Shown here one piece after another: positions 49,878 to 58,871 of a stretch of 64,000 nucleotides of DNA. Each line of letters opens with the position of its first letter. Position 1 is the stretch's first letter. Both the position numbers and the translations under genes were made by a program. The notes under the pieces were generated by a model. It worked only from the letters and a program-made list of their open reading frames with translations, did not search any database and was not told the origin of the DNA. Source of the DNA: Istiophorus platypterus (lineage: Eukaryota; Chordata; Actinopteri; Istiophoriformes; Istiophoridae); contig CM029116.1 in NCBI GenBank assembly GCA_016859345.1, positions 8,120,143-8,184,142 of the forward strand, given 5' to 3'.

Positions 49878-51341
49878 AAAGGAAAGAAGAATAAAAGCAG
49901 ACAAAGGCTGCGTCCTCAACACTGGCCAATGAGAGACAGCCCCCCCCCCTTTGTATCAGATACTACTCCGCTTAACCGGACTCATTAACCCAAAATGACT
50001 TCAGATTGCTGCTGGATGTCAGGAGGGGGAAGAATAAATAAAAAAGAAAGAAGTAGAAGAAGAAGAAAAACAACCTGCCCCGACAGGGAAACGGCGAAAA
50101 ATGCGCCCGAGACCCGAGTGTGTGTGTGTGAGGAGGAAAGTGGACGAGCCTGCGATCAAATCTGATCATATTGACTCACTGCAATATGACAAAGAATATT
50201 CTAGAGAGATTCTACTGCCTCCTACGTTTGTTTAGAGGAAGGAGCAGTTTAAAGGCTCCTCGTGGACGGTTCCCCTCCTTTTTTCCTTTTCTCAAATAAA
50301 GCGTTTGTGCTGTTTGACTAAAAATAAAGAAAAAAGCCTCTAAGTCTTGTATACTGGAGGGAAGAGTAAGCAGATGCTTTATAACGTATATCTTTTTTTA
50401 ATTAATGTGACAAAGAGAGGGGGAGGAAGAGGAGGAGGAGGAGGAAGAGGAGGAGGAGGGGGGGGTGGCAGCAGCAGTTGATAGGCTTTTTCCGAGCAAC
50501 CTCACATGGCTCCCCCAGCAGAGGCTCTTATAGATTCGATATAACGGAGGGAGAGGAGGTGGGGGCGGATAAAAGGGGGGGAGAGGGTGGTGAAAAATGA
50601 AAAACAAACAAATAAATAAATAACAATAACGTTAATGATGATGAAAATAAAAAAGGGAGATGCGGTGGAGGGGAGCTGTTACATGACAGGAGCCACTTTA
50701 TCGACCCGGGCCTGCGTGTGCGTTTCATTGTGATCCCCAGTCATTGGGCGGCACTGGCGACGGAGGAGGCACCGCCCAAGGAGCAGACGCTCCGACCCCC
50801 CCTCCTCCACCAACCCACCCCAAAAAGAAAGAAGGAGAGGAGGAGAGAAAGGCAGTGGCCGCTGGACGGACCCGGCCGCGGGGCGCTGGGGACGCGGAGC
50901 AGCGTTTGGTCCTGACGGCTGGCGGCGCGGCGCGGCGCGGCGCGGCGCGGCGCGGTGCGGTGCGGTGCGGTAACAGCGAGCGTAGCCCCCCCCCTCCCCT
51001 CCCCTCCCCTCACCTCCCCCTCCTCCCTCCCCGCCGCCCCGCATTTGCAGGCGGCGTAATGGTGATTGCGGGACGCGCCTTTACGCAATAAGGAGCAGTG
51101 ATTTCTACCGACTCCCCCCAAAAAAACCCCAAAAACCTTTACTCTCTCCGCGCATCCGAATCACGACCCTGCCCCCCGGCTCCCCTCCTCCACCCCCCGG
51201 CTCCCCACCTCCACCCCCCCGGCTCCCTCTCGCCCGTCTCCCGGCCGGACTCACCGACTTCATCGCCGCGGCCATGTCGTCGTATCGCTCAGCCTGCTCG
51301 GCCAGCCTGGCTTTCTGCACCAGCTGCTCGCGGTCGACCAT
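46470..51341 (-). CDS. ywhag: 14-3-3 protein gamma
   Basis: 14-3-3 gamma is a dimeric cytosolic adaptor that binds phosphoserine/phosphothreonine motifs in kinases, phosphatases and transcription regulators. It has two coding exons on the minus strand: 51341-51255 (29 codons) and 47126-46470 (TAA), joined in phase 0 across a 4.1-kb intron. The product is 247 residues, the same length as human YWHAG. The N-terminus MVDREQLVQKARLAEQ and the C-terminus QDDEGGEGNN are diagnostic of the gamma isoform. The core blocks YKNVVGARRSSWRV and MKGDYYRYLAEV contain the phosphopeptide-binding Lys50, Arg57, Arg132 and Tyr133 of the family. Only a handful of changes from the human protein are visible, such as Ser at the exon junction and ALSNEE for PLSNEE. 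Upstream in-frame codons in exon 1 exist, but the ATG at 51341 is the family start. Coding GC is much higher than in the flanks. Confidence 0.98.
47825..47867. repeat. (TG)n microsatellite in ywhag intron
   Basis: About 21 TG units are followed by further TG and a G10 run near 47906-47915. Confidence 0.95.
48680..48832. repeat. Palindromic ATAGATATAGATCTATAT array
   Basis: About 150 bases are built from ATATAG, ATAGATAT and the self-complementary AGATCTATAT in alternating order, so the strand can fold back on itself many times. Confidence 0.85.
48985..49150. repeat. Interspersed repeat copy in ywhag intron
   Basis: AGAGCTGAAACACTTAAGTCG, ATTAATCAATTTAGCTGG and TTGACAGAGAAATTACTCC match the repeat family at 15095-15370 and 40965-41200. 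Confidence 0.5.
49841..49875. repeat. (GA)n tract
   Basis: An AGAGAG run of about 17 units with one AAAG interruption, in ywhag intron 1. Confidence 0.9.
50921..50972. repeat. (GGCGC)n / (GGTGC)n pentanucleotide tract near ywhag exon 1
   Basis: Ten tandem GCGGC-type units, the last three with C to T change, lie about 280 bases inside intron 1 in the CpG-dense 5' region of ywhag. Spaced G-runs on one strand could form unusual structures. Confidence 0.9.
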
Positions 51342-51515
51342 GTTTTCTGCGGGACGTGCGGCTGCTTCGTCGAGCTGCTCTGCTCGGGCTTCGGGGGCTG
51401 GAGCGACTGATCGCTTCAATCGCGGTGCGGTGAAATCCTACGCGAGCCGAGCGCTGCAGCTGTTCCCTGCTGTCTGTCTGTGCTCCGTGCAGACGGGACA
51501 CCCTCTCCCTCTCTC

Positions 51516-51557
<42 letters not shown>

Positions 51558-51660
51558 CTCCCCCCTCTCCTCCCTGCACACCCCCCCCTTCCTCCTCCTC
51601 CTCCTCCTCCTCCTCCTCACACACACACACACACACTCACACGCTCTCCCTCGGCTGCGT
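51342..51660 (-). promoter_or_regulatory. Probable ywhag 5' UTR / CpG-rich promoter region
   Basis: Upstream of the ATG the minus strand is CpG-dense (51342-51470). It is followed by (GA)n (51521-51553, CT on the plus strand), (GGA)n (51590-51619) and (TG)n (51620-51637). No TATA box was found at a convincing place. The transcription start is unknown; the GA/GGA tracts could bind GAGA- or MAZ-like factors, which is an inference. Confidence 0.45.
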
Positions 51661-53214
51661 CATCACTCAGAAAGGTGGGTGTCTGTGCCAATGATGTAAC
51701 ACCCCATACAAGGGAACCAGAGGGGGCCAGGCGCTCGGGGACGGACGGATGGATGCACGGGAGCAGCCCGTGGGGTGGGGAGGAGGTGGGGGGTGAGGGG
51801 CGGAGGGGCTACGAAGGCCCTGTGGGAAATGGAGTGCCTGCGCGGAGCCGGGCCCGCTTACCAGCTGACTGACAATGGGAAGGTCCGGTCAGAACGCAAA
51901 CGCCCACCAAACCCTTAAGCGGGAACGCCGTGCTCCTGACTGGGCGGTTCCTCCCTCTGCTCCCAGAACGGGCCCCCGGTTCCCCGTGGCGTCGGAGAAC
52001 CGTCCTCTGAGGTCCCGGTCCGCGTCGACGCGATGGCGTCGCGTCATTCCTGCAGATCCGCCTGCTGCACACCGGCACTGCGGATCTCCGGCTCTGCCAC
52101 ATCTCGGAGGTTTCTCTTTTTGATTGTTGGGTTTTTTTTCCTACTTTCTGATCTGGCGACCCCCTTTTGGGACACGGTGCAAGGCCACATGCTGTGGATG
52201 TGGCCATCAGGGGACGTCCGCAGATCCCAGCACAGCACCCGAACCGACAACGGCCGCAGCGCAACTAAGCTCTGCGTGAATCCGAAGCCTGGTTCGGCTT
52301 CATGGCCCCATCGGGGCTCCATCGTCACCCGGGGACCGCCACGAGCACGGCGGCGGGCCGTCCCGTTGCGCCCCGGGTGCCGCATTTCCTCGTCGCGAAT
52401 GCAGCGGCGCTGGCGCTGGCCGTTTAGAAAGCGGCTCGCTGGCCTCACCGCCCGGCGGGGCCCTGTGAGGCAAAGGGCGGAGGTCGCTGCGCCGGCTGGG
52501 CAACGCGGCCCGTGTCGAAAAACCATATCAGTGCTGTTTACCTGAGTGAAATTTAGTTGAGTGTTGTCAGGAGAAAGTACGTCAGGCATCAAGGGTTAAA
52601 GAAAAGGCTTGTTGTCTTATTACATATCATTAGATTAGTATTCGTCGCTGTTCAATCAGCATGTTACAGCCGTAACTGGTTCAGGTGGAGGTCGTGTTTT
52701 TTGCCCTCTGACCTCCCTCCCACCCACCTGCTCACCTGTCTCCACCTCTCCGATGCCCCCTGCTCCCGACCACCACGCCCACCTCAGCTCTTTTCCCGTC
52801 CCCCAGTGGGCTCGTAGTAAACATATCCCACCCTCGTCCTTTTTTTCCCCCCAGATTGTCGCCAGATTGTGTTGTTTGTGTTCTGCTTGTTATTGCCTGT
52901 TTGCCTTAATTATCACCGTGTCCACTAATACAATTATTTGACTTTTCCGGCATAAATCTGTGTCTTCAACTGGATCCTCCCTCTTGTTTTCCTGTGCAAA
53001 CCGTGACAGAGAAATGCTACTAACGGCCTAAATTACAAATACACAGCGTTTGTTCCAGTCCACACTTTGAAATTATTAACAACATATGAACAGAATCTAA
53101 AGGAAAAGCGGGGATTCCTCTCGCTTGAGAAGCTCGAGCCATAAAATGTTGGAAATTTTTAGATTATCAAAGCTGTTGCCAATTTAATTCATAGAAAAGT
53201 GTCCTGTTTTATAA

Positions 53215-53340
53215 AACCCTCACATGCTCTGGTAAAACGCTTTAACCTCTGAAAAAGAGGAGCAGAAAATGGAAATACTCAGGTAAAGTTCAAGTATCTG
53301 AGAAATGGTAGTTAAATACAATACTTCAGTAAATGTACCA
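53215..53340. repeat. Copy of the AAGTAAAAGTA-type repeat (3' part)
   Basis: GGAAATACTCAGGTAAAGTTC, AAGTATCTGAG and ACAATACTTCAGTAAATGTAC match the 3' end of the family at 35120-35575. Confidence 0.55.
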
Positions 53341-53469
53341 TACCATGATTTTAAAAGTCATATATATATGACTTTTAAACGTCCACTCTATACATATATA
53401 TGTATATGTATATGTATATGTATGTGTGTGTATGTGTGTGTATATGTATATATGTATGTACACATATCT

Positions 53470-53690
53470 ATTCATTTACTTATCTATTTATCTATTTTTA
53501 ATCGTGACATGATATTTATTTATCTATTTATCTATCTTATCTATTTATCTATTTTTAATCATGACATGATATTTATTTATCTATTTATCTATCTTATCTA
53601 TTTATCTATTTTTAATCGTGACACGATATTTATTTATCTATCTATTTATTTATCTATCTATCTATTTATCTATTTTTAATCGTGACACGA
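53470..53690. repeat. Minisatellite of about 57 bp, 3-4 copies
   Basis: The anchor TTTTTAATC(G/A)TGACA(T/C)GAT recurs at about 53495, 53552, 53609 and 53673 (spacings 57, 57 and 64). The intervals are filled with TTTATCTA units. The spacers are themselves low-complexity, so this is a minisatellite and not a CRISPR array. Confidence 0.85.
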
Positions 53691-54168
53691 TCGTGTTCGA
53701 GGGGCAGCTCACAGGACGTCCCTGCACCGTAACCTGACACCGCAGTGCTTCCTGTCGTCCGGGCCGTGGGCGGACGAGCGGCGCCGAGAGCAAACTCTGC
53801 TGGTCAGGTCGAACTTGTGCAGCTGTTTTCTAAACACACCGGGGGCAGAACATGCTGATCAGAGGCAGTAATGTATCTGTGCTTTACTCGGGTGTCTCCG
53901 TTTCACGACCCTTGATCCCTCTGCTCCACTTCGTCCCGGAGGGAAACGTAGTACATCCTACCACACTAAAAAGTATAATGTTGACCAAAAAAAAAAAAAA
54001 TTAGTTGCAGCTCCATTGATTTACTATATCAACTCCCAAGGGGGCATTTCCCTGCATTGGGTTACTTTACTTTTTACTTTTGATACTTCAAGTACATTTT
54101 CCATATGATATTTACATAAATATACCTAAGCAGCATTTTCAATGCAGGACTGTTACCTTCAAAGGAGT

Positions 54169-54193
54169 ATATATATATATATATACATGTATA

Positions 54194-54285
<92 letters not shown>

Positions 54286-54292
54286 TATATGT
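54169..54292. repeat. Long (TA)n array with TATG/CA interruptions
   Basis: Over 120 bases consist of TA repeats with a short ACATGTATATGTATATGTG interruption near its start and ACACACATATATATATG at the end. It is strongly self-complementary. Confidence 0.95.
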
Positions 54293-55799
54293 GTTTTTTT
54301 GGTTTTATTTATTTATTTATTTTGTACAGTAGGACTTTTACTTTTACAGCAAGATCTGAACACTCAGGCAGCAGTTTTATATCGTAGCATCTTTAAATTC
54401 AGCACCACAGTCTTGGAGTCATCTAAATGTTGAAAGTGATTTTTCCCTCTGTCATGAGCCTGGTGTGCTTGAAGTTAGACGAAGAGACGGACGCCCACAG
54501 CTCCCTCCTCTGGTAGAAAACGGAAAAGGACGTATCTGAGTGTGAGGCACCACGTTCCACGATGAGGCGCGTGAGAGTAAATGAAGGTACTGCTGCTGTG
54601 AGGAAGCCACTGGGACCAGAGAACCGTCTCTTGAAACCCGCAGCAACTAGTCTCAGATCAGCTGTTGATGAGAGTGCGCCGACCGGCTCCAGCCGCGCGG
54701 TGGCGGCGGATTCAGCTTATTTTAAAAAATTTCTTGTGAGGCAACTGGGACGCCGGCAACGGCAAACCCAGGGGGACAGAATAGAGAACGAACGCTGTTA
54801 GTCACAAAGCCACGCGGCGGTTATCAGCTTATCTGCAAAACTATATATGGAACCTATCGACGTATATGATTGTCTAAATAACCCCCCCCAAAAAAATGCT
54901 CGATATATTGAGACAGCACAAATATAGAGATTACACTGCAGTTTAAAAGGTTGACAAGATGTCATTAAGAAGTAAGGGGGAGAATGTGCAAGTAAAAATA
55001 AGCCCCACGTTGGCAAATGTATTTTTAAACGACTGGACTGTAGATGAGCTGATCAGTGAACTAAGAGCATGAATACTAACGCTGTTTATTTCCCTTGTGA
55101 GTTTAAAAATTAAAAAACAAAACAAGATGTATGAAGGCAGATGGGTGAGTGTTTGAGAATCAAATTAAAGATTAGAAATAAGAATCTAATCCAAACCAAC
55201 AACTCGGTCTGAAAGAACATGCAACGCTGTCAGACACCACCTCCGCCACCTCCACCACCTCCGCCCGCTCTCTCTCTCTCTCACACATGTATAACCCAAC
55301 ACGCACACACAGACACACACACACACACACAGGTTTGTTTAACCTTTCTCTGCCTCTGCAGCAGGAGATTACCACCTGCTGACCTGGCAAGAGGTCAAGA
55401 GAGGAAGCGTTGACTTACAGTGACTGTAAACTGGGTCGAGTCATGTTAGGAGAAGGAGTCGGGCCAAAATAGATTAAAAAAACAAACAAACAAACAAACG
55501 AAACACTTCCGCCTCACGAGACACCACAGCTTGATGGTTAAATTCATATGACCATCGCGTTTATATGACTTGAACTATAGAGGGGAAATTGAGTTTTTAT
55601 TCTTTTACTGTATCAAATTTTGTCTCGTGACCATTTTCCCTCTTGCCAGGCAGACGAAGGCCTGTCAACCAGAGCCTATGTGGGAGAGAAGCCTAGTTTT
55701 AATGCACCGTCACACTTATGCTTTAACTTACTTGCTTTCTGTGGTGCAGAGATGCATTCACTGTTTACCCTTTAGTTGTCTTTCACAGACGCTAGCGAA

Positions 55800-55890
55800 G
55801 CGGGATTGACAACCAGGGAGAGAGGGCAACTGCCCCAGGGGCCGAGGAGGCCCGGGGGCCCAGACCCCAAGGGGGCCCCGAAAGCCACGG
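55800..55890. repeat. GGCCCC-rich repeat fragment
   Basis: ACAACCAGGGAGAGAGGGC, CTGCCCCAGGGGCCGAGGAGG and GGGGGCCCAGACCCC resemble patches at 12865-12925 and 22535-22860. Confidence 0.4.
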
Positions 55891-56666
55891 CTTCATCCCT
55901 CGTCATTGGTTTTGGCAAATTAAGGTTTTTCGCGCCGCTACAGGTGGATCCTGCATTACCAGCCAATTATGTTGCCCCATCTTCTTCAGTGTATCAACCT
56001 GGTTTTATGACCTTTATTATTCTTTAGGCCATGTTGTCCTCATGCGGAGCATATCAGACGAATAAAGTTGTGTTTAACCTGTTGCCAGACATCCCCGTTT
56101 TTGGACACAAGCTTGGAAATAATAATGATAAAAAGGTTTCGACCCCTTTTGATCGCAGTCATGACCCTGGTCTCCTTTGAATTGTGACTCTTTGAATGTT
56201 ACAACCGAAATGTGACAATGAGTAGAAGAGATACTGAACCAAAGTTACAGAGGCACAAACAGGGCTCCTGTCCGTGGGGGTGGCAGGTGGTCGGCTGGGG
56301 GGTCAGTCGGGGGCCCGGAGCACATTTTTGCCCCAGCAACCATCTCTCAGCTGCCACATGTCAGTTAGAGCAGCCCATGAGATCGACCCGCTTTTATCTG
56401 AGCCGCATAAGATCGGTGGCTTCTTGAGGAACCTGTTTTAAGAAAGATAAATAAAAACACATGGCTCCCGTTACTTTCCTTGCAGAGTCTTAGAGTGCAA
56501 CGGGCAGTGCTGAACCAGTGGATCTATCCACTTGCTTCAAAGAGGATTACTGTCCCTTCCGCTTAGCTTAGTTTACCTCAAATTAGGATGAGGGTAAGGA
56601 GAGCTGTGCCGTCTGCAGCGGCCATCTGTCTGCCAAGGGGACAGTCGAGCGCTCACGCCGGCGTAA

Positions 56667-58871
56667 ATGGAGACGAGGCTGGAGCTGGACGTTCTGATAT
56701 ACCCGAACGAGGTGAGGATCGCCACCCCGGAGGACCTCCGGGAATGGGAGCTGGAGACCGCGAGCCAGGTGTCCATACCCACCGTCCGGCTCTTCGTGGC
56801 GCTTTACCCGTACAACCCCGCCGCAATGTCTCCCAACCACGAGACGGCTGCGGAGGAGCTGCCTTTCGTACCGGGGCAGATAATCAAGGTAAAAAAAAAA
56901 AAGCATTCGGCCTTCCAAACCTTTTTATGATTTTCATGTTAAGTGTTACGCTCTAGTGGTGGAGAGTTTAGTGCTGAGTGCGCAGCTATGGCGCGTGTTT
57001 TTTAAGGTGTATTTCCTTGCTGCATCAGTTAAAAAGCCCCTTTGAGAGAACATGACAGTGTTTCCTGTTTGTACTGCAATCAGGCCTAGTGAATGTGCAC
57101 AAAGATATTGGCAGGGTTTTTTTCTCTCTGTTTCCTGTCACCTTTTTTAACCGATTAGTGAGATTTGCTAACCTGTGACCGAACCAGGCAGCTGCTGTGA
57201 CACGTAGCCACATACCCACCGCGCATTTTTTTTGTTCGTTTGTTTTTTCCTTCTCCCAAAGCACAAAAGTGAAGTCAGAAAAACTACCTGTCCCTGCATT
57301 TGTTAGGTGTTTGGAGACAAAGACTCCGATGGTTTCTATCACGGGGAGTCCGGCGGCCTCTCCGGCTATGTGCCAAGTAACATGGTGGCCGAGGTCCCGG
57401 TGGATGACGAGTACCTGAAGCATCTACTCATGCAGCAGGGATTCCTCCCTGTGGACCACACAGGTATCAGGCCTCTGCCTCTGCAGGACGCTGTCCAGTA
57501 ACACGCCGGCAGAGCGGCAGCGGTGGAAGAAGTACCCAGAGTCTTTATCAAAGTAAAAAATAGCTATACCGCAATTTAGATGAGACTGCTACAAGTGAGA
57601 GCCCTGCTTTCAAAAGTCTAACTCTGTAAAAGTGCCTAAATGTTACCAGCAAAAATGTACTCGAGTATCCAAAGTAAAAGTGGCAGTTTTGCAGAATTGC
57701 GCAGAGGAGTGTTAAATAAAAGATGAATTTCTAGTGTGACAATATTTTGACTCGTGGGTTATTATCTTGTAGGACAAGCTCGAGTATGATTTCTCAGGGC
57801 CTCGGGAGCTACCGTTAGTTTTACCTCAGGACAACTTACGATTTAATCATTCTCACTGAGAAAATCCCAGCGGAGCTTTGATAAGTAATAATGAATCACA
57901 TCCTATAAAATGATCCTATATTTCATATGTCAGGTAAATAAAGTGGAGTAAAAAGTGTATTTCCCTCCGAAGGTGTAGTAGATGGTGCGAAAGTATATAA
58001 TGTCATAAAATGGAAATATTTAAGGAAAGTACAGATACCTCAAAACTGCAGTGATGCAGAAATGAATGCCCTCTACCTTCAGCAGTAATTTATCGAACAG
58101 TCTCTAGTTGGCAAAGGCTTTTTGCACTGAGTGGCTGAAAGTGTGTAACTGTAGGAAGTTACTAAAGCTAAAAAACAAAAACAAAAAAGACACCACAACA
58201 AATAAGAATTCAAAAGCAATTGAGGAATCTTGTGTGTATATTACTAAAGTTCCTACACGAATCCCTTAATGAGTCCTTTTAGTTCTGTGTGTTAGCTTCT
58301 TCCACAGGTCTGGTGCTTTCACCGGCCTGTGTGCAAACTGATTTTTTCATTTCTCTACTTTTTTTTCTTCTCTCTTTCTTCATGTCAACGGCGCGGTTTG
58401 TGTGTTTTTGTCCCACAGGTGTGTCTCTAACGCCAGACACGAGCGAGGCGGCCAGCGTCCCCGATGAAGTGGTGGTTCGACGGATGGTGGCCTTATTTGA
58501 CTACGACCCATGGGAGAGCTCGCCCAACATGGACAGCGAAGTGAGCACCAAAAGTCACATACGAACCACCTTAATGTAAATTACGCTAAACCTGTGGCTC
58601 GAGAATCCAAAAAGCGACACGGGCTGTTCCTCTCTTACAGGTTGAACTTGGCTTTCATTCGGGAGACATCATATATGTGCTGGGTGACATGGATCCAGAT
58701 GGATTTTACTATGTGAGTGTCACCTCTACGTTTACAGTAACGTGGCTGCTGCCTGGTCGTCACACCGACTTTTGGGCACAAGCTTAAATTTCATCTCAAT
58801 TTTAGGGGGATCTGCACGGACGACGAGGTTTGGTCCCGTCCAACTTCCTGCAGCCGCTACCCTGGGATTAG
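56667..58871 (+). CDS. Compact dual-SH3 protein related to the C-terminus of RIM-binding proteins (TSPOAP1-like)
   Basis: RIM-binding proteins link active-zone RIMs to voltage-gated calcium channels through SH3 domains. Five exons join in phase: 56667-56888, 57307-57463, 58419-58540, 58641-58712 and 58806-58871 (TAG), giving 212 residues. The first SH3 is at about 40-105 (LFVALYPYNP, AAMSPN, LPFVPGQIIK, VFGDKDSDGFYHGES, NMVAEV). The second is at about 148-209 (MVALFDYDPWESSPNMD, DPDGFYYGDL, GRRGLVPSNFL). Both match the second and third SH3 domains of TSPOAP1/RIMBP2, including exon breaks at GQIIK|VFGD and FYY|GDL. The coiled coils, first SH3 and fibronectin III repeats of full-length RIM-BPs are absent. 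An in-frame TAA sits directly before the ATG (56664-56666), and the first 38 residues resemble nothing I know. In the first SH3 the usual ALYDY is ALYPY. Intact splice sites and frame argue against a pseudogene. No gene symbol is given because full orthology is unclear. Confidence 0.82.
57525..58055. repeat. Near full-length AAGTAAAAGTA-type repeat in an intron of the dual-SH3 gene
   Basis: The element starts GGTGGAAGAAGTACCCAGAG and contains CAAAGTAAAAGTGGCAG and GTAAATAAAGTGGAGTAAAAAG. It ends GAAATATTTAAGGAAAGTAC with ACCTCAAAACTGCAG. This is the most complete of four copies in the window and fills much of the intron between exons 57307-57463 and 58419-58540. Confidence 0.65.

Larger units (their letters stand above)
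47127..51254 (-). other. ywhag intron 1
   Basis: The 4.1-kb intron is bounded by the donor GTGAGT at 51254 and the acceptor TTTCCCAG at 47134-47127. It holds a TG array (47825-47867), a palindromic ATATAGATCTATAT array (48680-48832), a repeat-like segment (48985-49150), a GA tract (49841-49875), an AGG-rich run (50415-50465) and the GGCGC pentanucleotide tract (50921-50972). No additional exon was recognised. Confidence 0.7.
51660..56666. other. ywhag-SH3 gene intergenic region
   Basis: About 5 kb without a supported exon. The first kilobase is CpG-rich (51700-52520) with overlapping open frames in several frames, none of which resembles a protein I know. After that come repeats (53215-53340, 53470-53690, 54169-54292, 55800-55890), TATG units (53395-53457) and CA/CT tracts near 55240-55331. 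I looked here for upstream RIM-BP exons (first SH3, fibronectin III repeats) and saw none. Confidence 0.55.

Noticed and set aside
51809..52592. Overlapping open frames in CpG-rich DNA upstream of ywhag
   Set aside because: Frames are open in at least four readings with Arg/Pro/Gly bias. This is an effect of GC content, and no RIM-BP, SH3 or fibronectin III sequence was found there.
53470..53690. CRISPR-like array
   Set aside because: Repeats and spacers are both low-complexity TTTATCTA sequence in a vertebrate genome. It is a minisatellite.
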